Shown here: positions 23,542 to 30,986 of the stretch, one piece after another
How the letters are laid out: the number at the start of each line of letters is the position of its first letter
Numbering within the stretch: position 1 is the first letter of the stretch
DNA from: Magnetospirillum sp.
Lineage (GTDB): Bacteria > Pseudomonadota > Alphaproteobacteria > Rhodospirillales > Magnetospirillaceae
Direction: 5' to 3'
DNA: 30,986 bases
Assembly: GCA_016183945.1 (NCBI GenBank)
Contig: JACPDP010000052.1
Location: 1-30,986 of the forward strand
Notes under the pieces: model-generated
Told to the model about the DNA's origin: nothing
Database searches by the model: none
What the model saw: the letters and a program-made list of their open reading frames with translations, nothing else
Program-made: the position numbers and the translations under genes

Positions 23542-24480
23542 CTAGCGCGTCCGGCGCTCGCGCTCGGCCTTCAAGTCGGCGAAGTCGCGGTCGGCATGAT
23601 GGGAGGACCGGGTCAGCGGCGAGGCCGACACCAGCAGGAAGCCCTTGGCACGGGCCATGGTCTTGTAATCCTCGAACTCGTCGGGGGTGACGAAGCGGTC
23701 GATGGCGACGTGCTTCAGGGTCGGTTGCAGGTACTGGCCGATGGTGATGAAATCCACCTCGGCCGAGCGCATGTCGTCCATCACCTGCAACACCTCGGCC
23801 CGCGTCTCCCCCAGGCCCACCATGATGCCCGACTTGGTGAACAGGGATGGGTCAACTTCCTTGACCTTCTGCAACAGGCGCAGCGATTCGAAATAGCGCG
23901 CGCCGGGCCGGATGGTGGGATAGAGCCGCGGCACCGTCTCCAGATTGTGGTTGAAGACGTCCGGCCTGGCCCTGGCCACCGCCTCGGCGGCGCCGGGCTT
24001 GTCGCGGAAATCGGGGGTCAGCACCTCGACGGTGCATTCCGGCGACGAGGCGCGGATGGCGCCAATGCTGGCGACGAACTGAAAGGCGCCGCCGTCGGCC
24101 AGGTCGTCGCGGTCCACCGAGGTGATCACCACATGCTTCAGCCCCATGGCCGCAACACTTTCCGCCAAGTGCTCGGGCTCGGCCAGGTCGACGGCGCCGG
24201 GCTTGCCGGTCTTGACGTTGCAGAAGGCGCAGGCCCGGGTGCAGGTGTCGCCGAGAATCATGAAGGTGGCGTGCTTCTGCTTCCAGCACTCGCCGATATT
24301 GGGGCAGGCGGCCTCCTCGCACACGGTGTGGAGGTTCTTCTCGCGCATCAGGCGGCGCACCTCGGCGGCCTCGGCCGAGGTGGGGGCCTTGACGCGAATC
24401 CAGGCGGGCTTGCGCGGACTGGGGTTGTCCGGCCGGCGAGCCTTCTCGGGATGGCGAACGGAAGATCGGTCTGTCACCAA
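23542..24480 (-). CDS. lipA: Lipoyl synthase LipA
   Basis: Radical SAM enzyme that inserts two sulfurs into octanoyl-lysine to form the lipoyl cofactor, here supplying the lipoyl domains of PdhB and PdhC encoded upstream in the same operon. About 312 residues, full length. Auxiliary cluster [12 protein letters not shown] (C54, C59, C65), radical SAM cluster CTRACAFC (C80, C84, C87), and C-terminal RSS motif (about 291-293, [10 protein letters not shown]) providing the serine ligand. The start is either TTG 24480 or GTG 24477; neither has a strong ribosome site. It begins 7 bases after the stop of the pentapeptide gene, and coq10 follows. Confidence 0.96.
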   Translation of the reverse strand: MVTDRSSVRHPEKARRPDNPSPRKPAWIRVKAPTSAEAAEVRRLMREKNLHTVCEEAACPNIGECWKQKHATFMILGDTCTRACAFCNVKTGKPGAVDLAEPEHLAESVAAMGLKHVVITSVDRDDLADGGAFQFVASIGAIRASSPECTVEVLTPDFRDKPGAAEAVARARPDVFNHNLETVPRLYPTIRPGARYFESLRLLQKVKEVDPSLFTKSGIMVGLGETRAEVLQVMDDMRSAEVDFITIGQYLQPTLKHVAIDRFVTPDEFEDYKTMARAKGFLLVSASPLTRSSHHADRDFADLKAERERRTR

Positions 24481-24487
24481 ATCACTT

Positions 24488-24973
24488 TCAGTTCATCAAG
24501 TCCGCGGGAAGTTTCGTCGTCGCATCGATGCGGGCCGACTGAATTTGTGTCTTGGTGAGGTTGAGCGCACCCGTTAGGTCGGCTCCCCGCAGCGATGCGA
24601 AATTCAGAACAGCGCCATCAAGGTTGGCGCCCGTTAAATTCGCCCCATCCAGATCGGCGTTATTCAGAACGGCCCCACTCAGATCGGCTTCAGCGAGAAC
24701 TGTGCCGGTAAGATTGGCATTGTTCATTACGGCTCGCCGCAGGTTTGTCCCACGGAGCATGGCCTGCCGCAGATCCGCATGATTAAGAACTCCCCCTTCG
24801 AAACTCGCGCCGTTCAAGCAGGCGTAGCTCAGGTCCGCATTATTGAGGACACTTCCGGAGAAGTCGGCGCCGGTCAAATCCGTCCGCGCGAACCGTGCAT
24901 TGTTCAGCGCGGCCCTGCTCCAGTCGGTCTTGGGGATTCGCGCCCCCTCAAGATTCAGCGCTCTTTGAGCCAT
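24488..24973 (-). CDS. Pentapeptide-repeat protein (C-terminal piece of split gene)
   Basis: 161 residues from ATG 24973, chosen for GGAG 6 bases upstream; the frame is open to 25021. Consists almost wholly of A(D/N)LxG-type pentapeptides, from about [19 protein letters not shown] to [14 protein letters not shown], predicted to form a right-handed beta-helix. A VLNNADL-like unit recurs about every 20-30 residues. It overlaps the preceding frame by 26 bases. Proteins of this type usually carry an N-terminal membrane and helical region like that at 24948-25406, so the two frames are probably one gene split by a frameshift near 25000, although the ribosome site would allow separate translation. 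Lies between lpd and lipA in the operon. Confidence 0.75.
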   Translation of the reverse strand: MAQRALNLEGARIPKTDWSRAALNNARFARTDLTGADFSGSVLNNADLSYACLNGASFEGGVLNHADLRQAMLRGTNLRRAVMNNANLTGTVLAEADLSGAVLNNADLDGANLTGANLDGAVLNFASLRGADLTGALNLTKTQIQSARIDATTKLPADLMN

Positions 24974-25406
24974 GATCCGCTCCATGCCCTTTTCTGGCCA
25001 TCGCAAGCAGCAATTCCGCAATCGCCCTCACATCCGTCGGAATTTCACCTTCTCCCGACGCACCGCGCTCACGGACGAACGCAGATAGGGTCTCGGATAT
25101 CGGCGCGGTATAGGCTTCGTAACCGCGATCTTCGCAGATGGCGCGAAGCGTATAAATCGCACCGAGCCGCACCTCAAGCTTCTCGTCGCCAAGCTGCCCG
25201 ACGGCCCTGTTGAATAATTCGGTAATGTGGTCCCGCCTTGCAAGCTCGGTCTGCTCCAAGGCGGCCCGAGCTTGCAGATTGGCAGCATGGCTTCGCCACC
25301 AAGCGATGGCCAAACCCACGACACCCGCGACGAGAATGCCAAAATTCCTTGCGATCTCGCTCCAAACGACAAGTTCACTTTGGAAATTTGGGACGCTCGA
25401 CAGCAT
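24948..25406 (-). CDS. N-terminal piece of split pentapeptide-repeat protein
   Basis: 152 residues. A membrane helix about 18-38 (ARNFGILVAGVVGLAIAWWR), a coiled segment (ARAALEQTELARRDHITELF), then the region NRAVGQLGDEKLEVRLGAIY-TLRAICEDRGYE that commonly precedes pentapeptide repeats in larger proteins. After AIAELLLAMARKG the reading frame ends in unrelated residues, while the repeat frame continues in the next phase from the same place (LLRWPEKGMERI in the shifted frame). A frameshift near 25000 therefore probably separates them. The ATG at 25406 is 3 bases after the lpd stop, with no strong ribosome site, suggesting coupling to lpd. Confidence 0.65.
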   Translation of the reverse strand: MLSSVPNFQSELVVWSEIARNFGILVAGVVGLAIAWWRSHAANLQARAALEQTELARRDHITELFNRAVGQLGDEKLEVRLGAIYTLRAICEDRGYEAYTAPISETLSAFVRERGASGEGEIPTDVRAIAELLLAMARKGHGADHGSKSAES

Positions 25407-25409
25407 ACG

Positions 25410-26804
<1,395 letters not shown>

Positions 26805-26846
26805 CTTCTTCTCCATGAAGCTCATATTGGGGCCGGCCGCCTGCAC

Positions 26847-28145
26847 CTACAGCAGCATCGCCAGCGGGTCTTCCACCAATGTCTTGAAGGCGGTGAGGAA
26901 CTCGGCACCAACGGCGCCGTCCACCACGCGGTGGTCGACCGACAGGGTACAGGTCATCACCGTGGCGACGGCCAGCGCACCGCCCTTGACCACCGGGCGC
27001 TGCTCGCCCGCCCCCACCGCCAGGATGCAGCCCTGCGGCGGGTTGATGATGGCGGCGAAGTCCTTGATGCCGTACATGCCGAGATTGGAAATGGTAAAGC
27101 CGCCGCCCTGGAACTCCTCGGGCTTGAGCTTGCCGTCGCGGGCCTTGCCGGCCAGCGTTTTCATCTCGGTTGAAATCTCGGCCAGGCCCTTGCGGTCGGC
27201 GTGGTGCACGATGGGAGTGATCAGGCCGTTGGGCGTCGCCACCGCCACCGAGATGTCGATGTCGGTGTAGCGCTTGATCGCCTCCTCGCCCCACGAGGCG
27301 TTGGCGGCGGGGACCTTCCTCAGCGCCAGGGCGACGGCCCGCACCACGAAGTCGTTGACCGACAGCCTGTAGGCATCGGAGCGGCCGTTGAGCTCGGCCC
27401 GCACCTTGAGCAGGGCGTCCAACTCGCAATCGATGGACAGGTAGAAGTGCGGAATGGTCGCCTTGGCCTCGGTGAGGCGCCGGGCGATGACCTTGCGCAT
27501 GGACGAGTTGGGAATGGCCTCGAAGGCCGGCTCGAACGGAGCCGGGGCGGCCGGGAGCGGCTTGGGAGCGGGCGGGACGCCCGCGCTCCGGGCAACGGGG
27601 CGGGGAGCGGCAGCGGCGGCTTCCACATCGGCCTTGACGATACGGCCGCGCGGGCCGGAGCCGGTCAGGCCGGCGAGGTCGAGGCCGGCGTCACGCGCGA
27701 TGCGGCGCGCCAGCGGGCTGACGAAGACCCTTCCCCCCTCCCCTGCCGCAGGCGGGGGAGGGTTGGGGTGGGGGCCCAAGCGAAGCGCGGGAGTGCTTGC
27801 AGGTTGCACCACTCCCGCCTCGCTCGCGCTCGTTGGGCCCCCACCCTGCCCTCCCCCGCCTGCGGCAGGGGAGGGTTGATTTTCAAGGGAGGCGGCATCC
27901 TCGCCCTCTTCGAGCAGCAGGGCGATGGGCTGGTTGACCTTGACCCCGGCGGTGCCGCCGGGGACCAGGATGCGGCCGAGCACGCCGTCCTCGGCGGCCT
28001 CGAACTCCATGGTGGCCTTGTCGGTCTCGATCTCGGCGATGACGTCGCCCGACTTGACCGCCTCGCCTTCGTTCTTCAGCCAGCGCGCCAGGGTGCCCTC
28101 GCTCATGGTGGGCGACAGGGCGGGCATCAGGATTTGAATCGGCAT
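26847..28145 (-). CDS. pdhC: PDH E2, dihydrolipoamide acetyltransferase
   Basis: Core of the pyruvate dehydrogenase complex; transfers acetyl from lipoyl to CoA. 432 residues with AGGGGG 7 bases before the ATG. Lipoyl domain 1-80 with the lipoylated lysine in EIETDKATMEFEA; linker 1 about 88-138, encoded largely by a palindromic repeat; peripheral-subunit-binding domain about 138-175 (VFVSPLARRIARDAGLDLAG); linker 2 about 178-205, with a second repeat family encoding SAGVPPAPKP; acyltransferase domain about 210-432 with catalytic H405 and D409 in SVDHRVVDGA. The frame is uninterrupted. pdhB ends 12 bases upstream. The linkers are normally Ala/Pro-rich and tolerate such insertions. Confidence 0.96.
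   Translation of the reverse strand: MPIQILMPALSPTMSEGTLARWLKNEGEAVKSGDVIAEIETDKATMEFEAAEDGVLGRILVPGGTAGVKVNQPIALLLEEGEDAASLENQPSPAAGGGGQGGGPTSASEAGVVQPASTPALRLGPHPNPPPPAAGEGGRVFVSPLARRIARDAGLDLAGLTGSGPRGRIVKADVEAAAAAPRPVARSAGVPPAPKPLPAAPAPFEPAFEAIPNSSMRKVIARRLTEAKATIPHFYLSIDCELDALLKVRAELNGRSDAYRLSVNDFVVRAVALALRKVPAANASWGEEAIKRYTDIDISVAVATPNGLITPIVHHADRKGLAEISTEMKTLAGKARDGKLKPEEFQGGGFTISNLGMYGIKDFAAIINPPQGCILAVGAGEQRPVVKGGALAVATVMTCTLSVDHRVVDGAVGAEFLTAFKTLVEDPLAMLL
27565..27589. repeat. Short palindromic repeat inside pdhC linker 2
   Basis: On the minus strand this 25-base unit shares 23 identical bases with 10445-10467 and about 19 with 14046-14064; its core is GCGGGCGTCCCGCCC. Here it is translated within linker 2 of E2 as part of SAGVPPAP. 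It shows that an intergenic REP-like unit has become coding. Confidence 0.6.
27736..27875. repeat. Large palindromic element inside pdhC
   Basis: 140 bases with perfect 27-base inverted arms (27736-27762 and 27849-27875), each arm being itself a hairpin, and an inner palindrome around GGGGGCCCAAGCGAAGCGCG. Closely related to 14097-14232 and 29159-29304. It is translated in frame as linker 1 of E2, directly after the lipoyl domain. Confidence 0.85.
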
Positions 28146-28157
28146 CTCAACGCCCCC

Positions 28158-29126
28158 TTACTTGCGGTAGCACACGGCACGGGCCGCGTCGGCCACCTGG
28201 GCCACCTGCGGCAGCGCCAGCTTTTCGAGATTGGCGGCATAGGGCATCGGCACATCGGTGCCGGCGACCCGCACCACCGGCGCATCCAGCCAATCGAAGG
28301 CCTGCTCCATCATCACCGCCGCCAGTTCGGCGCCGATGCCGGCAAAGGCCCAGCCTTCCTCGATGCTGACCAAGCGGTTGGTCTTCTTCACCGAGGCCAC
28401 CAGCGTCTCGACATCCAGCGGGCGGATGGTGCGCAGGTTGATGACCTCGGCCTCGATGCCGTCGGCCTTCAGCAACTCGGCGGCCTCAAGCGCGAGGTGC
28501 ACCATGCGGGAATAGGCCACCAGGGTGACGTGGCTGCCGGCCCGCTCGATCTTCGCCTTGCCGATGGGGAGGACGAAATCGGGGTCGTCGGGCACCTCGA
28601 AGCTCTGGCCGTAGAGCAGCTCGTTCTCCAGGAACACCACCGGGTTGGGATCGCGGATAGCGGCCTTGAGCAACCCTTTGGCGTCGGCCGCCGAATAGGG
28701 CGCCACCACCTTGAGACCGGGGCAGTGGGCGAACCACGAGGCGTAGTCCTGGCTATGCTGGGCTCCGACGCGCGACGCAGCCCCGTTGGCGCCGCGGAAG
28801 ACGATGGAGGACGGCAGTTGGCCGCCCGACATGTACAAGGTCTTGGCCGAAGAGTTGATGATGTGGTCGATGGCCTGCATGGAAAAGTTCATGGTCATGA
28901 ACTCGACGATGGGCTTGAGCCCGGCATAGGCCGCGCCCGCCGCCAGCCCGGTGAAGCCCATCTCGGTGATGGGGGTGTCGATCACCCGCTTCGGCCCGAA
29001 CTCGTCCAGCAACCCCTGGCTGACCTTATAGGCGCCCTGGTACTGGCCGACCTCCTCGCCCATCAGGAAGACGGCCGCGTCGCGGCGCATCTCCTCGGCC
29101 ATGGCGTCGCGCAAGGCCTCGCGCAC
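28158..29126 (-). CDS. pdhB: PDH E1-beta, catalytic part
   Basis: Beta subunit of the thiamine-diphosphate pyruvate decarboxylase. This stretch holds the complete catalytic region: [76 protein letters not shown] and the C-terminal domain ending [20 protein letters not shown]. Codons before the GTG at 29126 read SGPTKRQT, as expected for the join to an N-terminal lipoyl domain, and this frame is the same as that of the lipoyl segment upstream; only a TGA at 29159-29157 separates them. Neither GTG 29126 nor ATG 29102 has a ribosome site, so the catalytic part may rely on readthrough or on an intact sequence if the TGA is an error. The TAA lies 12 bases before pdhC. Confidence 0.92.
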   Translation of the reverse strand: MREALRDAMAEEMRRDAAVFLMGEEVGQYQGAYKVSQGLLDEFGPKRVIDTPITEMGFTGLAAGAAYAGLKPIVEFMTMNFSMQAIDHIINSSAKTLYMSGGQLPSSIVFRGANGAASRVGAQHSQDYASWFAHCPGLKVVAPYSAADAKGLLKAAIRDPNPVVFLENELLYGQSFEVPDDPDFVLPIGKAKIERAGSHVTLVAYSRMVHLALEAAELLKADGIEAEVINLRTIRPLDVETLVASVKKTNRLVSIEEGWAFAGIGAELAAVMMEQAFDWLDAPVVRVAGTDVPMPYAANLEKLALPQVAQVADAARAVCYRK

Positions 29127-29156
29127 CGTCTGGCGCTTGGTGGGGCCGCTCCACTC

Positions 29157-29570
29157 TCACTCCCCTGGCGCAGCCGGGGGAGGGTTGAGGCTGGGGCCCA
29201 AGGAGCGCAGCGACGCGGGAGTGCTTCCACGCGGCGCCACTCCCGCCTCGCCTTCGGCTCGTTGGGCCCCCACCCTGCACTCCCCCGCCTTCGGCGGGGG
29301 AGGGTTCTGAAGGGAAGTGGCGTCCTCGCCCTCCTCGAGCAGGATGGCGATGGGGGTGTTGACGGGAACGCCCTCGGCGCCGGACTGCACCAGGATCTTG
29401 CCCAGCGTCCCCTCTTCGGCGGCCTCCATCTCCATGGTGGCCTTGTCGGTCTCGATCTCGGCGATGACGTCGCCGGCCTTGACGCGGTCACCCTCGGTCT
29501 TCAGCCATTTGGCCAGCTTGCCCTCGGTCATGGTGGGCGACAGCGCCGGCATCAGCACTTGGATCGGCAT
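29157..29570 (-). CDS. pdhB: PDH E1-beta, N-terminal lipoyl domain, ended by in-frame TGA
   Basis: 137 codons from ATG 29570, with an excellent ribosome site (GGAGGGG, 7 bases). A lipoyl domain about 1-80 (MPIQVLMPALSPTMTEGKL, lysine in EIETDKATMEMEA), characteristic of alphaproteobacterial E1-beta, then a linker encoded by a palindromic element (from about NPPPPKAGE to PPPAAPGE), then TGA. Reading on in the same frame gives [14 protein letters not shown] and the catalytic domain; together 28158-29570 would be about 470 codons, the normal size of lipoyl-bearing PdhB. Hence it is one gene interrupted by a nonsense codon, not two genes by design. pdhA ends 17 bases upstream. Confidence 0.88.
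   Translation of the reverse strand: MPIQVLMPALSPTMTEGKLAKWLKTEGDRVKAGDVIAEIETDKATMEMEAAEEGTLGKILVQSGAEGVPVNTPIAILLEEGEDATSLQNPPPPKAGECRVGAQRAEGEAGVAPRGSTPASLRSLGPSLNPPPAAPGE
29159..29304. repeat. Large palindromic element inside pdhB
   Basis: 146 bases, same orientation and layout as 27736-27875: a hairpin arm CTCCCCTGGCGCAGCCGGGG-type at the left, an inner palindrome around GGGGCCCAAGGAGCGCAGCG, and a GC hairpin arm at the right. It is placed directly after the lipoyl domain, as in pdhC. The first base at the left edge (A29159, where other copies have C or G) is part of the in-frame TGA. Confidence 0.82.
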
Positions 29571-29587
29571 GGTATATCCCCTCCCCC

Positions 29588-30586
29588 TCAGGCTTCGATC
29601 AGGACGTCGGCGAAGAGTTCCGACGGATCGGGCTCCGGACTGGTCTGCGCGAACTCGGCGGCCTCGCTGACGATGGCCTTGACCTCGCGGTCGATTTCCT
29701 TGAGGCCGACCTCGTCGATCAGCCGGTCGGCCAGCAGCTTTTCCTTGAGGTGGTCGATGGGATCGTGCTGCTCGCGCATGCGGCTGACTTCCTCCTTGGT
29801 CCGGTACTTGGCCGGGTCGGACATGGAGTGGCCGCGATAGCGGTAGGTCTTCATCTCCAGCACATAGGGACCCTCGCCGGAGCGGGCATGATCGAGGGCG
29901 CGCTGCGCCGCCTCGCGCACCGCCAGCACGTCCATGCCGTCCACCGCCTCGCCGGGGATGCCGTAGGCGGCGCCGCGCTTGAACAGTTCGGTGCCGGCGG
30001 CGCCCCGCTCCACCGAGGTGCCCATGGCGTATTTGTTGTTCTCGATGACATAGACGACGGGCAGCCTCCACAGCGCCGCCATGTTGAAGGACTCGTAGAC
30101 CTGGCCCTGGTTCAGGGCGCCATCGCCGAGATAGACATGGGCGACGCCGTCGTCCTCGTTGTACTTGTGGGCGAAGCCCAGCCCGGTGCCCAGCGGCACC
30201 TGGGCCCCGACGATGCCGTGGCCGCCGTAGAAGCGCTTTTCGCGGCTGAACATGTGCATCGAGCCGCCCTTGCCCTTGGAATAGCCGCCGGCCCGCCCGG
30301 TGAGTTCGGCCATCACGCCCTTGGCATCCATGCCGCAGACCAGCATGTGGCCGTGGTCGCGGTAGCTGGTGATACAGGAATCGGTCGGCCCCGCCGCCGA
30401 CTGCATGCCCGCCACCACCGCCTCCTGGCCGATATAGAGGTGGCAGAACCCGGCGATCAAACCCATGCCATAGAGCTGACCCGCCTTTTCCTCGAACCTG
30501 CGGATCAGCAGCATGTCGCGGTAATATCGCAGCAGTTCAGTCGGGCTGGGCTCGGCCGAAGCCTTGGCCTTGCGCTTGGTCGCCAT
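29588..30586 (-). CDS. pdhA: PDH E1-alpha
   Basis: Alpha subunit of the thiamine-diphosphate pyruvate dehydrogenase, first gene of the operon. 332 residues from ATG 30586 (GGGAGG 4 bases upstream); an in-frame extension to 30685 lacks such a site. Seen: LLIRRFEEKAGQLYGMGLIA, GFCHLYIGQEA, the TPP motif GDG (154-156) to NN (183-184), and the loop YRYRGHSMSDPAKYR (248-262) that contacts E2 and in eukaryotes is phosphorylated. It pairs with PdhB to decarboxylate pyruvate and acetylate the lipoyl arms. The next gene, pdhB, starts 17 bases after its stop. Confidence 0.97.
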   Translation of the reverse strand: MATKRKAKASAEPSPTELLRYYRDMLLIRRFEEKAGQLYGMGLIAGFCHLYIGQEAVVAGMQSAAGPTDSCITSYRDHGHMLVCGMDAKGVMAELTGRAGGYSKGKGGSMHMFSREKRFYGGHGIVGAQVPLGTGLGFAHKYNEDDGVAHVYLGDGALNQGQVYESFNMAALWRLPVVYVIENNKYAMGTSVERGAAGTELFKRGAAYGIPGEAVDGMDVLAVREAAQRALDHARSGEGPYVLEMKTYRYRGHSMSDPAKYRTKEEVSRMREQHDPIDHLKEKLLADRLIDEVGLKEIDREVKAIVSEAAEFAQTSPEPDPSELFADVLIEA

Positions 30587-30847
30587 GTTTCCTCCCACGG
30601 GGCTTGAATGCCGCTTAAGCCGATAGGTAAGTGATGCTACCCTTTTTTGCAAGCACTTTCTCGCCAGGAAATGCTTGCATTGCAATGCAATATCCTAATT
30701 TAACCGAAATTTGGTTAATACGCATAACCCGCCGAGATCGGCCCTATAACCATGCGCGGGAGGCATCGCTGCGTCATCCGGGCGAAGGGCGTAGCGACGC
30801 TCCCGCGGTATATATCGGAAGGCGAGGCGGCCGGCGTAAGGGGGGCG
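30587..30847 (-). promoter_or_regulatory. pdh operon upstream region with palindromes
   Basis: About 260 bases upstream of pdhA without a supported gene. It holds a perfect 16-base palindrome TTGCATTGCAATGCAA (30675-30690), an inverted pair TGCAAGCA (30648-30655) and TGCTTGCA (30672-30679), and TTAACC-N7-GGTTAA (30700-30718), all in an AT-rich island where the promoter should lie. These look like operators for one or more dimeric regulators. Further right an imperfect hairpin (GCGGGAG at 30758, CTCCCGC at 30800) borders the IS end. A promoter sequence itself could not be fixed. Confidence 0.5.
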
Positions 30848-30986
30848 CTCACCACAGATCAGTTTATCCAAACCTGCCAGAGCGGCGGCAGCGACCATAG
30901 TCGCTGAAGGCAGGTCTGGATTCGCCGGATGCCCCTGGTGAACAGGGATGTCAGCGCCCTGGCGTAGTTGCGTGGCCGCTGGAGGG
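30848..30986 (-). mobile_element. Insertion-sequence end (right contig edge)
   Basis: Exact inverted copy of bases 2-140. The open frame ending in WQVWIN is therefore present here on the minus strand, with its TGA at 30861-30859. The flank on the window side (GGGGGCG) differs from that at the left copy (TTAACGG), so the two ends are separate insertions of the same IS. Confidence 0.6.
30859..30986 (-). CDS. Possible transposase C-terminus (partial, second copy)
   Basis: Identical to the partial frame at the left edge: open from the window end to TGA 30861-30859, encoding about 42 C-terminal residues that end WQVWIN. No domain can be recognised in this fragment; the call rests on its place at the end of a repeated element. 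Confidence 0.35.
   Translation of the reverse strand, partial: LQRPRNYARALTSLFTRGIRRIQTCLQRLWSLPPLWQVWIN

Noticed and set aside
27201..29840. 879-codon open frame antisense to pdhC and pdhB
   Set aside because: Shadow frame; the minus strand encodes the PDH subunits. It stays open because of GC bias.
30700..30718. CtrA site in front of pdhA
   Set aside because: The TTAA words are 11 bases apart rather than 7, and the arrangement is inverted, so it does not fit the CtrA consensus.
30695..30898. 67-codon gene at the right edge, beginning in the IS end
   Set aside because: It runs across the IS boundary into repeat-like intergenic sequence, has no ribosome site, and its first residues repeat the left edge.

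Overview
The window looks like one complete 31-kb assembly contig from a GC-rich alphaproteobacterium, most likely a Rhodospirillales member of the Magnetospirillum type. The reasons are the pdhA-pdhB-pdhC-lpd-lipA-coq10 gene order, the lipoyl domain at the N-terminus of PDH E1-beta, FlaF-like proteins, MCP-PilZ and FixL-type PAS proteins, and palindromic repeats scattered through a GC-rich chromosome. The genus is an inference. Bases 2-140 and 30848-30986 are perfect inverted copies of the same 139-bp sequence, which reads like the end of an insertion sequence, so the assembly probably broke at a repeated IS at both ends.

Left third (0.1-9.8 kb): a hybrid histidine kinase reads leftward into the IS end. 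Divergent from it is an RND efflux operon. Its promoter carries a TetR-type palindrome between -35 and -10, its adaptor gene is frameshifted with an internal loss, and its pump gene is intact. Two related leftward genes resembling the flagellar regulator FlaF follow, then an acetyltransferase/N-formylglutamate amidohydrolase pair.

Middle (9.8-23 kb): tRNA-Val(GAC) with promoter and terminator, a Fic-like remnant, REP-like repeats, several small membrane or secreted proteins, a monooxygenase-fold protein coupled to an iron-type alcohol dehydrogenase, a YaiI-family protein, and a divergent pair of histidine kinases. One of these kinases has two FixL-type haem PAS domains in tandem, each keeping the haem-ligating His and the distal Arg. 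Then come a Sel1-repeat/trypsin-like protease, an MCP with a PilZ domain, a 5'-truncated lipoprotein gene, and a 175-bp MITE-like element with 16-bp inverted ends and a 9-bp target duplication.

Right third (23-30.6 kb, all leftward): one long operon for the pyruvate dehydrogenase complex and its lipoylation: pdhA, pdhB, pdhC, lpd, two pieces of a pentapeptide-repeat gene, lipA, coq10. LipA makes the lipoyl groups carried by PdhB and PdhC, Lpd reoxidises them, and a MITE-borne hairpin just after coq10 could terminate the operon.

The most striking observation is a ~140-bp palindromic element sitting at the same place, directly after the lipoyl domain, in both pdhB and pdhC. In pdhC it is read through in frame as linker peptide. 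In pdhB the element's edge forms an in-frame TGA that separates the lipoyl domain from the catalytic domain. A third copy lies between genes at 14.1 kb, and a second repeat family is inserted in the second linker of pdhC. Both strands were read; no CRISPR array, rRNA, integrase or origin was seen.
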